Assembly (NCBI RefSeq): GCF_008757455.1
Contig: NZ_VCMV01000055.1
Location: forward strand, 16,997 to 65,531
Source: Microvirga brassicacearum
GTDB taxonomy: Bacteria; Pseudomonadota; Alphaproteobacteria; Rhizobiales; Beijerinckiaceae
DNA: 48,535 bases
Direction of reading: 5' to 3'
The notes beneath the pieces were generated by a model. The model did no database searches. It was not told where the DNA came from and saw only the letters and a program-made list of their open reading frames with translations. A program made the position numbers and the translations under genes. How positions within the stretch are numbered: the first letter of the stretch is position 1; each line of letters starts with the position of its first letter. This document shows positions 16,582-24,644 of the stretch, piece by piece.

Positions 16582-17502
16582 ATGGAAATTTTCGTCCAGC
16601 AGCTCATCAACGGGCTGACACTGGGGTCGATCTACGGCCTCATCGCGATCGGGTACACGATGGTGTTCGGCATCATCGGCATGGTGAACTTCGCCCATGG
16701 CGACGTGTTCATGCTCTCCGCCTTCATCGCGCTCATCTTCTTTTTGATCCTCACCACATGGCTCGGCATGACATCGATCGTGCTGGCGCTTCTGATCGTG
16801 CTGGTGATCGCCATGGTGCTGACCTCGCTGTGGGGCTGGGCCATCGAGAGAATCGCGTATCGCCCCTTGCGCGGGTCCTTCCGCCTCGCCCCGCTGATTT
16901 CCGCCATCGGCGTCTCGATCTTCCTGTCGAACTTCGTCCAGGTGGCGCAGGGCGCACGCAACAAGCCCACCCCGCCGATGATGCGGGAGGTGATCGTGCT
17001 GTTCCAGGGCGAGAGCGGCTACAATGTCGCCCTGTCCTACAAGCAGATCGTCATCATGGCCTCGACCGCCGTGCTTCTGGCGATTTTCTGGTATCTGGTC
17101 CAGAAGACCTCGCTCGGACGGGCCCAGCGTGCCTGCGAACAGGACCGCAAGATGGCGGCCCTGCTCGGCATCGACGTGGACCGCACGATCTCGCTCACCT
17201 TCGTGATCGGCGCGGCCTTGGCGGCGGTCGCCGGCACTATGTATCTGCTCTATTATGGCGTGGTCAGTTTCAACGACGGCTTCGTGCCGGGCGTGAAGGC
17301 CTTCACGGCCGCGGTTCTCGGCGGCATCGGATCGCTCCCGGGCGCCGTTCTCGGCGGGCTGATCATCGGTCTGATCGAGACCTTCTGGTCGGCCTATTTC
17401 TCCATCGAGTACAAGGATGTGGCGGCCTTCTCGATCCTCGCCATCGTGCTGATCTTCATGCCTTCCGGTATTCTCGGGCGGCCTGAAGTTGAGAAAGTTT
17501 AA
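16582..17502 (+). CDS. livH: Branched-chain amino-acid ABC transporter permease LivH
   Basis: One of the two inner-membrane permeases of a HAAT-family importer. The 306-residue protein has about eight membrane segments and the LivH hallmarks: [38 protein letters not shown] at the N-terminus (residues 3-40), AACEQD-type coupling sequence [19 protein letters not shown] facing the ATPase, and [13 protein letters not shown] near the C-terminus. First gene of a six-gene liv cluster; livM begins 11 bases after its stop. The 268 bases upstream hold no gene and no promoter I would call with confidence. Confidence 0.95.
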   Translation: MEIFVQQLINGLTLGSIYGLIAIGYTMVFGIIGMVNFAHGDVFMLSAFIALIFFLILTTWLGMTSIVLALLIVLVIAMVLTSLWGWAIERIAYRPLRGSFRLAPLISAIGVSIFLSNFVQVAQGARNKPTPPMMREVIVLFQGESGYNVALSYKQIVIMASTAVLLAIFWYLVQKTSLGRAQRACEQDRKMAALLGIDVDRTISLTFVIGAALAAVAGTMYLLYYGVVSFNDGFVPGVKAFTAAVLGGIGSLPGAVLGGLIIGLIETFWSAYFSIEYKDVAAFSILAIVLIFMPSGILGRPEVEKV

Positions 17503-17513
17503 GGGGCAACGCC

Positions 17514-18944
17514 ATGACAGCTCCTTCGACGACGACGACAACAGCCCCAGCGACCACATCGGCCGACACGGTCGTACCGGTGCGGTTCGATTTCGCGGCG
17601 GCGCTCAAGGATTCGCTGAAATCCGCCGCGATCGCCTTTGGCCTGTCGATTCCCATCCTGGCCTTCAAGACCGACCAGAGCGGCGGCGACATCTTCCTGA
17701 CCCCGCGCTGGGGTCTGGTCGCCATTTTCGTCTCCATCATCTTCGGCGTCCGGCTCCTCCAGCACGCCTTCATGGCCACCAAGGCCTATCGGCTCGCGAC
17801 CCCGGACCCGCACCAGGCAACCGAGGCCGTCCATGCGGAACCGAACGCGTTCCAGAAAGTGTCCCGTTTCGGAATCCCTTTTTTCCTCGGCATCGCGATC
17901 GGCTTCCCGTTCCTGATCTACCTGATCCAGGGCGGGATGAATGAATCGCGCTACTGGGTCGATCTCGGCATCCTGATCCTCACCTATGTGATGCTGGGCT
18001 GGGGCCTCAACATCGTGGTCGGTCTCGCCGGCCTGCTCGATCTCGGTTATGTCGCGTTCTATGCCGTGGGCGCCTATTCGTATGCGCTCCTGTCCACCAC
18101 TTTCGGCCTGTCGTTCTGGATCTGCCTGCCGGTCGCCGGCATCCTGGCGGCTTTCTGGGGCATCATCCTCGGCTTCCCGGTCCTGCGCCTGCGCGGCGAT
18201 TATCTTGCCATCGTGACGCTCGCCTTCGGTGAGATCGTCCGGCTCGTCCTGATCAACTGGGTCGACCTGACCAATGGCGGCGCCGGCATCTCGTCGATCC
18301 CCCGCGCGACCTTCTTCGGCCTGCCCTTCACGGCCGGCGAAGGCGGCTTCGCGGATTTCTTCGGGATCGAGTATCACGGCATGCAGAGGATGATCTTCCT
18401 CTACTACCTCATCCTCGCGCTGGCCCTGCTCACCAACTTTGTTACCATGCGGCTGCGCAAGCTGCCGGTCGGTCGCGCCTGGGAGGCGCTTCGCGAGGAC
18501 GAGATCGCTTGTCGGTCGCTTGGCATCAACACCACCAACACGAAGCTCACGGCCTTCGCCATCGGCGCCATGTTCGGCGGTTTTGCCGGCTCGTTCTTTG
18601 CGGTCCGCCAGGGCTTCGTGTCGCCCGAAAGCTTCAACTTTCTCGAATCCGCGATCATCCTGGCGATCGTCGTGCTGGGCGGCATGGGCTCCCAGATCGG
18701 TGTCGCCATCGGCGCGGTGGTGCTGGTCGGCGGCCCTGAAGTCCTCCGCAACCTCGGCTTCCTGACGGCGATCTTCGGCGCAGGGTTCGATCCCAACGAG
18801 TATCGCCTCCTGCTGTTCGGCGCAGGCATGGTCGCCATGATGGTGTGGCGTCCCCGCGGCCTGATCTCCGAGCGACAACCCTCCGTGTTCCTGAAAGAGC
18901 GAAAAGCGATTTCGAGCGCCCACGTCAAAGAAGGTCACGGCTAA
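17514..18944 (+). CDS. livM: Branched-chain amino-acid ABC transporter permease LivM
   Basis: Second permease of the importer, 476 residues. The last 330 residues are the standard LivM domain: [21 protein letters not shown], the cytoplasmic coupling segment [21 protein letters not shown], and [13 protein letters not shown]. The first 145 residues are an N-terminal extension with a Thr-rich cytoplasmic start and two extra hydrophobic segments, common in alphaproteobacterial LivM. AAGGGG precedes ATG 17514. Its stop overlaps the livG start (TAATG). Confidence 0.94.
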   Translation: MTAPSTTTTTAPATTSADTVVPVRFDFAAALKDSLKSAAIAFGLSIPILAFKTDQSGGDIFLTPRWGLVAIFVSIIFGVRLLQHAFMATKAYRLATPDPHQATEAVHAEPNAFQKVSRFGIPFFLGIAIGFPFLIYLIQGGMNESRYWVDLGILILTYVMLGWGLNIVVGLAGLLDLGYVAFYAVGAYSYALLSTTFGLSFWICLPVAGILAAFWGIILGFPVLRLRGDYLAIVTLAFGEIVRLVLINWVDLTNGGAGISSIPRATFFGLPFTAGEGGFADFFGIEYHGMQRMIFLYYLILALALLTNFVTMRLRKLPVGRAWEALREDEIACRSLGINTTNTKLTAFAIGAMFGGFAGSFFAVRQGFVSPESFNFLESAIILAIVVLGGMGSQIGVAIGAVVLVGGPEVLRNLGFLTAIFGAGFDPNEYRLLLFGAGMVAMMVWRPRGLISERQPSVFLKERKAISSAHVKEGHG

Positions 18945-19786
18945 TGCGCTGGCTTCAGGATCCCATTCTCGACGTTCAGCACCTGACCATGCGTTTCGGT
19001 GGGCTGGTTGCGATCAACGATCTCAGCTTCCAGGCCGGGCGCGGCGACATCACCGCGCTCATCGGCCCGAACGGCGCCGGCAAGACGACCGTCTTCAACT
19101 GCATCACCGGCTTCTACAAGCCGACCGAGGGCATGATCGCCCTGCGCAAGCCCGACGGCTCGCACATGCTTCTGGAGCGGCTGCCGGGCTTCAGCATCAA
19201 CTGGAAAGCCAAGGTCGCGCGTACGTTCCAGAACATCCGCCTGTTCTCCGGGATGACGGTGCTCGAAAACCTCCTCGTGGCGCAGCACAATTCCCTGATG
19301 ATCGCCTCGGGCTTCACGTTCCTCGGCGTTCTCGGCATCGGCGGTTACCGCAAGGCGGAAAGCGACGCGATCGAGCGGGCCAAGTACTGGCTCGACAAGA
19401 TCCGCCTCACCGACCGCGCCGACGATCCGGCGGGCGATCTTCCCTACGGCGCGCAGCGCCGTCTCGAGATCGCGCGCGCCATGTGCACGGACCCGCTGCT
19501 GCTCTGTCTCGACGAGCCGGCAGCCGGCCTCAACCCGCGTGAGTCGCATGAGTTGAACGCGCTCTTGCTGTCGATCCGCAAGGATCACGCCACATCGATC
19601 CTGCTCATCGAGCATGACATGTCGGTGGTGATGGAAATCTCCGATCATGTGGTGGTGCTTGATTACGGCACCAAGATCTCGGACGGCTCGCCGTCGGAGA
19701 TCAGAAGCGATCCGCGCGTCATCGCCGCCTATCTGGGCGTCGCCGACGAGGAGGTCGAACAAGTCGCATCGGAGATCGGCGCATGA
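18944..19786 (+). CDS. livG: Branched-chain amino-acid ABC transporter ATPase LivG
   Basis: One of the paired cytoplasmic ATPases, 280 residues. Visible: Walker A GPNGAGKTT (about residues 45-53), Q-loop TFQNIRLFSGMTVLENL, ABC signature region LPYGAQRRLEIARAM (the LivG variant of LSGGQ), Walker B LLLCLDEPAAGLNPRES and switch His in LLIEHDM. Start at 18944 was chosen because it overlaps the livM stop and matches family starts; the upstream in-frame codons lie inside livM. Stop overlaps livF by 4 bases (ATGA). Confidence 0.96.
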   Translation: MRWLQDPILDVQHLTMRFGGLVAINDLSFQAGRGDITALIGPNGAGKTTVFNCITGFYKPTEGMIALRKPDGSHMLLERLPGFSINWKAKVARTFQNIRLFSGMTVLENLLVAQHNSLMIASGFTFLGVLGIGGYRKAESDAIERAKYWLDKIRLTDRADDPAGDLPYGAQRRLEIARAMCTDPLLLCLDEPAAGLNPRESHELNALLLSIRKDHATSILLIEHDMSVVMEISDHVVVLDYGTKISDGSPSEIRSDPRVIAAYLGVADEEVEQVASEIGA

Positions 19787-20562
19787 GCACCGCAGGAATT
19801 CCACTGTCCGTCGACGCCGGCGTGCAACCGGGACCGGCCCGAAAGCCGCTCCTCAGCGTCCGGGGGGTCAAGACCTTTTACGGCAACATCATCGCGCTCA
19901 AGGGTGTCGACCTCGATGTGCACGAGGGTGAGATCGTCACGCTGATCGGCGCCAACGGCGCCGGAAAATCGACGCTGATGATGACCATCTTCGGCGATCC
20001 CCGCGCACGCGAAGGCACGATCACGTTTGCAGGCCGGGACATCACCCGGATGCCGACGCACCAGATCGCGCAGCTCTCGATCGCGCAATCGCCGGAAGGG
20101 CGCCGGATCTTCGGGCGCATGAGCGTGTTCGAGAACCTTCAGATGGGAGCGTCCATCAACAAGATGGCGCATTTCAACGAGGATCTGGAGCGCGTCTGCA
20201 CCCTCTTCCCGCGGCTGAAGGAGCGTCTGCAGCAACGCGGCGGGACACTGTCCGGCGGCGAGCAGCAGATGCTCGCCATTGCCCGCGCGCTCATGAGCCG
20301 CCCGAAACTCCTGCTGCTCGACGAGCCGTCGCTCGGCCTCGCGCCGCTCATCGTCAAGCAGATTTTCACGATCATCAAGGAACTCAACGAGAAGGACGGC
20401 ATGACGGTGTTTCTTGTCGAGCAGAACGCCTACCACGCGTTGCGCCTCGCCCATCGCGGATACGTCATGGTGACCGGCAACATCACCATGAGCGGCAGCG
20501 GCAAGGAATTGCTGGAAAACCCGCAGGTCCGCGCCGCCTATCTCGAAGGAGGGCATCACTGA
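19783..20562 (+). CDS. livF: Branched-chain amino-acid ABC transporter ATPase LivF
   Basis: Partner ATPase, 259 residues. It carries Walker A GANGAGKST (about 59-67), the LivF-specific IAQSPEGRRIFGRMSVFENL, signature LSGGEQQMLAIARAL, Walker B LLLLDEPSLGLAPLIV and switch His-replacing Gln in LVEQNA, as is normal for LivF. The first 20 residues are a non-conserved extension. ATG 19783 overlaps the livG stop; its own stop overlaps the next gene by one base (TGATG), so all five genes are translationally coupled. Confidence 0.96.
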   Translation: MSTAGIPLSVDAGVQPGPARKPLLSVRGVKTFYGNIIALKGVDLDVHEGEIVTLIGANGAGKSTLMMTIFGDPRAREGTITFAGRDITRMPTHQIAQLSIAQSPEGRRIFGRMSVFENLQMGASINKMAHFNEDLERVCTLFPRLKERLQQRGGTLSGGEQQMLAIARALMSRPKLLLLDEPSLGLAPLIVKQIFTIIKELNEKDGMTVFLVEQNAYHALRLAHRGYVMVTGNITMSGSGKELLENPQVRAAYLEGGHH

Positions 20563-20924
20563 TGCAAGGCATCCTTTATGAAGAACCGTCGATCTGGCTG
20601 TTTCTCCTCGTCACCGTGATCATGGGCGGCTGGGCTGCGTGGATGACTGGCCGTGCCATCGCCGTCACGTGGCGGCGGTACTGGAACCTGATCCTGTATC
20701 TGCTGATCCTGGCAGGGTTCGTGCGTTTCATCCACTTCGCGCTCTTCCGCGGAACGCTGATCTCGGTCCAGTTCTATGCGATCGACGCTATCGTGCTGCT
20801 GATCATCGGCAGTCTGGGCTATCGGTACTATCGTGCCCGCCTCATGACCACGCAGTATCGCTGGCTCTATGAGCGCACCGGCCCGTTTGGCTGGCGCGAG
20901 AAGGCCTCTCATACGAACGGCTAA
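20562..20924 (+). CDS. Small membrane protein of the liv operon (DUF6867 type)
   Basis: 120-residue protein with three clear hydrophobic segments (about 12-31, 42-62 and 67-85) and a basic C-terminal tail YRYYRARLMTTQYRWLYERT. It resembles the DUF6867 proteins that follow livF in rhizobial liv operons. Coupling to livF through TGATG and position directly before the binding-protein gene suggest an accessory subunit or assembly factor of the transporter, but no function is demonstrated. Not similar to known permease or regulator folds by eye. Confidence 0.8.
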   Translation: MQGILYEEPSIWLFLLVTVIMGGWAAWMTGRAIAVTWRRYWNLILYLLILAGFVRFIHFALFRGTLISVQFYAIDAIVLLIIGSLGYRYYRARLMTTQYRWLYERTGPFGWREKASHTNG

Positions 20925-21122
20925 GGTGCTTCCGTTAGGTCCGGAGAGTGCACGATTCTCCGATTCAACGCTCAGTCTTTTCAACGACTTGCGGCCCATC
21001 TTTGAGCTGCTGCCCGAGTTTCGGCGGGCGGTCCTGGCACCTCGAAATTCCGGCGTGACTTCCGCCTAAAAAGAGTCATGATGTCACCCGGCCGGCGGGC
21101 TCGAAGGGTCCGCTGAACCTTT

Positions 21123-21136
21123 CCCCCTGGAGGGGG
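21123..21136 (+). promoter_or_regulatory. CCCC/GGGG hairpin in the binding-protein leader
   Basis: The palindrome CCCCCTGGAGGGGG sits 27 bases ahead of the livK-type start and just before its Shine-Dalgarno. It could be a partial terminator or RNA-processing site that lets the binding protein be made in excess of the membrane subunits, as is usual for ABC importers. The U tract is absent (CTAAAAG follows). The rest of the 239-base gap holds no gene I can support. Confidence 0.35.
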
Positions 21137-21163
21137 CTAAAAGAACATCCAGAGGAGTTCCTT

Positions 21164-22291
21164 ATGAAGAAAATGCTGTTGACCGGCGTTGCGCTCGGTC
21201 TTGGTCTTGCCTTTTCGGGCGCGGCCAACGCGCAGATCAAGATCGGTGTCGCTGGCCCCATCACGGGACCCAACGCCGCTTTCGGCGCGCAGCTGAAGAA
21301 CGGCGTCGAGCAGGCAGTGGAGGACATCAATGCCGCCGGCGGCATCAATGGCCAGAAGCTTGTCGTGGTCGTCGGCGACGACGTATCGGACCCGAAGCAG
21401 GGTGTGTCGGTGGCGAACAAATTCGCGGCAGAAGGCGTGAAGATGGTCGTTGGCCATTTCAACTCCGGCGTCTCGATCCCGGCGTCGCAGGTCTATGAAG
21501 AAGCCGGAATCGTTCAGGTCACCCCGGCCTCCACGAACCCGCAATTCACCGAGCGCAAGATGTGGAACACGTTCCGCACCTGCGGCCGCGACGATCAGCA
21601 GGGCCTTGTTGCCGGCAACTATCTGGCCGACAAGTTCAAGGGCAAGAAGGTTGCGGTCATCCACGACAAGACCCCGTACGGCAAGGGCCTCGCCGACGAG
21701 ACCCTCAAGGCGATGACGGCCAAGGGCCTCAAGGAAGTCGTCTATGAAGGCGTCAACCCGGGTGAGAAGGACTACTCGGCTCTCGTCTCGAAGCTGAAAC
21801 AGGCCGGCGTCGATGTCGTGTATTTCGGCGGCCTCCATACGGAAGCCGGCCTTATCATCCGCCAGATGCGCGATCAGGGCCTCAACGCCCCGATGATGTC
21901 GGGTGACGGCATTGTGTCGGCCGAGTTCGTCTCGATCGCCGGCCCCGGTGCCGACGGCACGCTCATGACCTTCTCGCCGGATCCGCGCAAGAACCCGAAC
22001 GCCAAGGACGCGGTCGCCAAGTTCAAGGCCAAGAACTACGATCCTGAAGCCTACACCCTCTACAGCTACGCGGCCGCCCAGATCCTGGCCGATGCTGCAA
22101 AGCAGGCTGGCGGCCCCGACGGCAAGAAAATGGCTGCGATCATGACGGCCGGCAAGCCCTTCAAGACCGTCATCGGCGATATCACCTATGACAAGAAGGG
22201 CGATATCACCCGTCCCGACTACATCATGTATGTCTGGAAGAAGGGCGCCGACGGCAAGATCGACTATTCGGGCAACGAGCTCGGCATGTAA
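21164..22291 (+). CDS. Branched-chain amino-acid ABC transporter substrate-binding protein
   Basis: Periplasmic Leu/Ile/Val-type binding protein, 375 residues. The signal peptide MKKMLLTGVALGLGLAFSG ends at about AANA-Q (residue 23). The mature protein starts IKIGVAGPITGPNAAFGAQ, the usual first strand and ligand loop, with GGINGQKLVVVVGDD and TPASTNPQFTE following, and a C-terminal NELGM. GAGGAG lies eight bases upstream. It delivers ligand to LivHMGF encoded just before it and is closed by a strong terminator. LivJ and LivK cannot be separated by sequence reading, so no symbol is given. Confidence 0.95.
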   Translation: MKKMLLTGVALGLGLAFSGAANAQIKIGVAGPITGPNAAFGAQLKNGVEQAVEDINAAGGINGQKLVVVVGDDVSDPKQGVSVANKFAAEGVKMVVGHFNSGVSIPASQVYEEAGIVQVTPASTNPQFTERKMWNTFRTCGRDDQQGLVAGNYLADKFKGKKVAVIHDKTPYGKGLADETLKAMTAKGLKEVVYEGVNPGEKDYSALVSKLKQAGVDVVYFGGLHTEAGLIIRQMRDQGLNAPMMSGDGIVSAEFVSIAGPGADGTLMTFSPDPRKNPNAKDAVAKFKAKNYDPEAYTLYSYAAAQILADAAKQAGGPDGKKMAAIMTAGKPFKTVIGDITYDKKGDITRPDYIMYVWKKGADGKIDYSGNELGM

Positions 22292-22319
22292 TCGATCGGC
22301 TTAACCGCTGACGGTTGCG

Positions 22320-22349
22320 AACCCGCCCTGGCAACAGGGCGGGTTTTTT
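22320..22349 (+). terminator. Rho-independent terminator of the liv cluster
   Basis: AACCCGCCCTG (22320-22330) and CAGGGCGGGTT (22335-22345) form a perfect 11-bp stem around the loop GCAA, followed by TTTT. It begins 28 bases after the binding-protein stop. The cleanest intrinsic terminator in the window. Confidence 0.93.
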
Positions 22350-22508
22350 GTTGGGAATGGATTTGGACCGACCTCGTTGGGTCTGGGTTGGGTCAAGCTC
22401 GCAGTCAGTCACCTTCGTGAACCCTGCTCGCTCCCCAAAGCGCAGCCGAATCCTCGCGGCCACCGGGACGCAGGACGAAATGCAATAATATTCGGAAAAC
22501 CGTGCTAT

Positions 22509-22689
22509 GCCGGATCGTCCGGCTAAGGCCGGACAATTGAAAGGAGGTGATACCGTATGAAACTTCCGAAGCTAACCCTGGTGATCAGGTTCCTTGGCAG
22601 GGAGCTGATTTTGATCTTCAGGTAACGCCACGAGGGGTCGGGCGAAAGCCCGGTCCCTCACCGGAAGGGAGAAGCGGTATCACCCCCTT
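22509..22689 (+). ncRNA. Candidate structured RNA/leader enclosing a 22-codon ORF
   Basis: Four structural parts can be read directly. (1) GCCGGA 22509-22514, GTCCGGC 22517-22523 and GCCGGAC 22528-22534 allow two mutually exclusive hairpins just upstream. (2) GGTGATACCG 22546-22555, overlapping the Shine-Dalgarno, is exactly complementary to CGGTATCACC 22675-22684; the pairing extends outward with one mismatch to about 14 bp. (3) A 12-bp stem (22632-22643 with 22648-22659, two G-U pairs) is capped by a GAAA tetraloop. (4) Between them lies the short ORF at 22557-22625. The long closing stem would hide the ribosome-binding site. I do not recognise it as a named RNA family; a small mobile element with terminal inverted repeats is the main alternative. 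Confidence 0.5.
22557..22625 (+). CDS. 22-residue hydrophobic/basic micro-ORF with near-perfect Shine-Dalgarno
   Basis: ATG 22557 to TAA 22623-22625 encodes MKLPKLTLVIRFLGRELILI then FR: alternating hydrophobic and basic residues, net positive, amphipathic beta or helix. AAAGGAGGTGAT ends six bases before the ATG and is almost a full complement of the 16S rRNA 3' end, far better than the ribosome sites of neighbouring genes. No family is recognised, though the LxLVIRFLGRE pattern recalls very small phage or mobile-element peptides. The reading frame is short enough that translation is unproved; the site's strength and its complementary 3' flank are the reasons to annotate it. Confidence 0.5.
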   Translation: MKLPKLTLVIRFLGRELILIFR

Positions 22690-22747
22690 GTTTCGAATAT
22701 AGCACGCCAACGACCTTGTGCAACACTGTCCACCGCGCGGGTGAATG

Positions 22748-23473
22748 TTACCCCAGCCGCCCCAAAGCCGGAAACGTCTCCAGCAGCCAGAACGACGCAG
22801 TGGTGATCCAGCCGGTCAGGAACGCGATGCCGGTCAGGACCAGAAGCGCCCCCATGGTTTTCTCGATGGCGCCGAAATGGGAGCGCATGCGTTTCATCAG
22901 CGCGATGAAGGGGCGCATGGCGAAAGCCGCGAGCAGGAACGGGATGCCGAGGCCCACCGAATAGGCCGCCAGCAGCAGCGCCCCGCGCGAGACGCTGGCT
23001 TCGGAGCCCGCAACCGCGAGGATTGCCGCCAGCACCGGCCCGATACAGGGGGTCCAGCCGAACGCGAAGGCGAGCCCCATCACATAGGCGCCCCACAGGC
23101 CCATCGGCCGGTCGACATTCAGTCGCGCTTCCCGATAGAGGAGGCCGATCCGGAACAGCCCGAGGAAATGCAGTCCCATCACGATGATGGCGATGCCCGC
23201 GATGGTGCTCAGCACATCGAGATATTGCCGTACCACCTGCCCGAGCGCCGAGGCGGTGGCGCCGAGGAGAACGAAGACAGTGGAGAAGCCCGCGACGAAG
23301 AGCAGGGCCGCGAGGATCGCCCGACGCCGAACCGCGGCCTCGCCCCCATTGAGCTGGTCGAAGGTCGTGCCCGCGAGATATGACAGATAGGGCGGCACCA
23401 GCGGCAGCACGCAGGGGCTCAGGAAGCTGATCAATCCGCCAACGGCTGCGGCGGGAAGCGAAACGGTAAGCAT
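22748..23473 (-). CDS. ccdA: Cytochrome c biogenesis/thiol-disulfide transmembrane protein CcdA
   Basis: Six-span inner-membrane electron carrier of the DsbD-beta/CcdA family that passes reducing power from cytoplasmic thioredoxin to periplasmic thiol partners. The 241-residue protein has the paired redox cysteines in FLSPCVLPLVPPYLSYLAG (first span) and FGWTPCIGPVLAA (fourth span). No periplasmic thioredoxin-like domain is fused. Start at ATG 23473 has GAAGG upstream and begins just before the first span; the frame extends upstream to 23620 without family features. Divergent from the P1 peptidase gene, sharing a 94-base spacer. No ccm genes are near. Confidence 0.92.
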   Translation of the reverse strand: MLTVSLPAAAVGGLISFLSPCVLPLVPPYLSYLAGTTFDQLNGGEAAVRRRAILAALLFVAGFSTVFVLLGATASALGQVVRQYLDVLSTIAGIAIIVMGLHFLGLFRIGLLYREARLNVDRPMGLWGAYVMGLAFAFGWTPCIGPVLAAILAVAGSEASVSRGALLLAAYSVGLGIPFLLAAFAMRPFIALMKRMRSHFGAIEKTMGALLVLTGIAFLTGWITTASFWLLETFPALGRLG

Positions 23474-23567
23474 CAGGCCTTCTATCCGGTCCCCGCCCGA
23501 CAAGAAAGTCGCCCGGAGGCACTCTCGCCAGCTTGTGAACGGCGGCGTTTTCCGGTTCCCTTCCTGG

Positions 23568-24572
23568 ATGGGCAAGCACCAGAATCTCATCACCGACGTC
23601 GCCGGCCTGCGCATCGGCAACGCTCACGACCCCGCGCTTGCCTCAGGGGTGACCGTAGCGCTCTTCGATGAGCCGGCCGTCGCCTCCTGCGCGGTGCTGG
23701 GGGGCGCGCCGGGCACCCGCGAGACCGATATCCTGGAACCGGACAAGATGGTTCCGGGCATCCACGGCATCGTCCTGTCCGGCGGCTCGGCCTTCGGCCT
23801 CGATGCGGCCAGCGGCGTGCAGGCCTATCTGCGCCAGCAGGGCATCGGGTTTGCCGTGGGAGCGGCGATCGTGCCGCTGGTATCGCAGGCGGTGGTGTTC
23901 GATCTTCTCAACGGCGGAAACAAGGATTGGGGTGTGTATCCGCCCTATCGCGAGCTCGGCTATGAGGCGGCACGCACGGCCGCCCCGTCATTTGCTCTCG
24001 GCACCGCAGGCGGTGGATTCGGCGCCACCACGGTCAACCTCAAGGGCGGTCTGGGGTCAGCCAGCGTCATGACCTCGTCGGGTCACACGATCGGCGCCAT
24101 CGCCATCGTGAACAGCATCTCGTCGGCGGTCATGGGCGATGGCCCGCATTTCTGGGCCGGAGCGCACGAAGAAGCCGAAGAGTTCGGCGGATTGGGGCAT
24201 CCGGCTCGGATCAGCCCGGAGATGCGCGCACATTCCTGGAAGGGACGCCGGCAACCTTCGACCACGATCGCGCTGGTCGCAACCGACGCCACATTGACCA
24301 AGGCGCAAGCCAAGCGTCTGGCGATCTCGTCTCACGCCGGCATCGCCCGAAGCTTGCGGTTCAGCCACGGCCTCTATGACGGCGACACGGTTTTCGCCGC
24401 CTCGACGGGCCGCCGGCCGCTCGAGGACGACGTCCAGGATTTCACGCAGATCACGGCGCTTGCCGCCGATTGCCTTGCCCGCGCCATCGCCCGCGGCGTT
24501 TACGAGGCGACCGCCCTGCCCTTTGCGGGCGCGCAACCGGCGTGGCGCGATCGGTTTGGGAAGGGTGAGTAG
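23568..24572 (+). CDS. P1-family (DmpA/S58-like) peptidase
   Basis: 334-residue member of the P1/DmpA family of Ntn-fold self-processing aminopeptidases. Recognisable are NLITDVAGLRIGNA at the N-terminus, GIVLSGGSAFGLDAASGVQAYL, and GHTIGAIAIVNSISSAV, which lies where the family cleaves itself to expose a Ser or Thr nucleophile; the exact cleavage residue cannot be assigned by eye. ATG 23568 was preferred because family proteins begin about six residues before LITDV, but it has no Shine-Dalgarno; GTG 23535, 33 bases upstream, is the alternative. Substrate unknown; it is followed by a FAD amino-acid oxidoreductase, but on the opposite strand. Confidence 0.86.
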   Translation: MGKHQNLITDVAGLRIGNAHDPALASGVTVALFDEPAVASCAVLGGAPGTRETDILEPDKMVPGIHGIVLSGGSAFGLDAASGVQAYLRQQGIGFAVGAAIVPLVSQAVVFDLLNGGNKDWGVYPPYRELGYEAARTAAPSFALGTAGGGFGATTVNLKGGLGSASVMTSSGHTIGAIAIVNSISSAVMGDGPHFWAGAHEEAEEFGGLGHPARISPEMRAHSWKGRRQPSTTIALVATDATLTKAQAKRLAISSHAGIARSLRFSHGLYDGDTVFAASTGRRPLEDDVQDFTQITALAADCLARAIARGVYEATALPFAGAQPAWRDRFGKGE

Positions 24573-24644
24573 TGGGCGAATGGCGAATAGCGAGTGGCGA
24601 ATTGAAACTGCCGTCACTCCTCACCACTCACCATTCGCCCCTCA
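24573..24644. repeat. Inverted cluster of GGCGAAT/AGCGAAT-type short repeats (copy 1)
   Basis: The left arm (24573-24603) is built from tandem 7-base units of the form (G/A)GCGA(A/G)T: GGGCGAATGGCGAATAGCGA then GTGGCGAAT. The right arm (about 24617-24644, CTCACCACTCACCATTCGCC) is its reverse complement. It fills the convergent gap between the P1 peptidase and the D-amino-acid dehydrogenase genes. The same unit array recurs at 26671-26750. Confidence 0.75.

Noticed and set aside
17499..18938. 479-codon minus-strand frame opposite livM
   Set aside because: Glu/Arg/Asp-rich composition produced by the antisense of membrane codons; livM is unambiguous.
22700..23627. 315-codon minus-strand frame overlapping ccdA
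   Set aside because: Frame-shifted shadow of ccdA; the CcdA frame has both redox cysteines and membrane spans.
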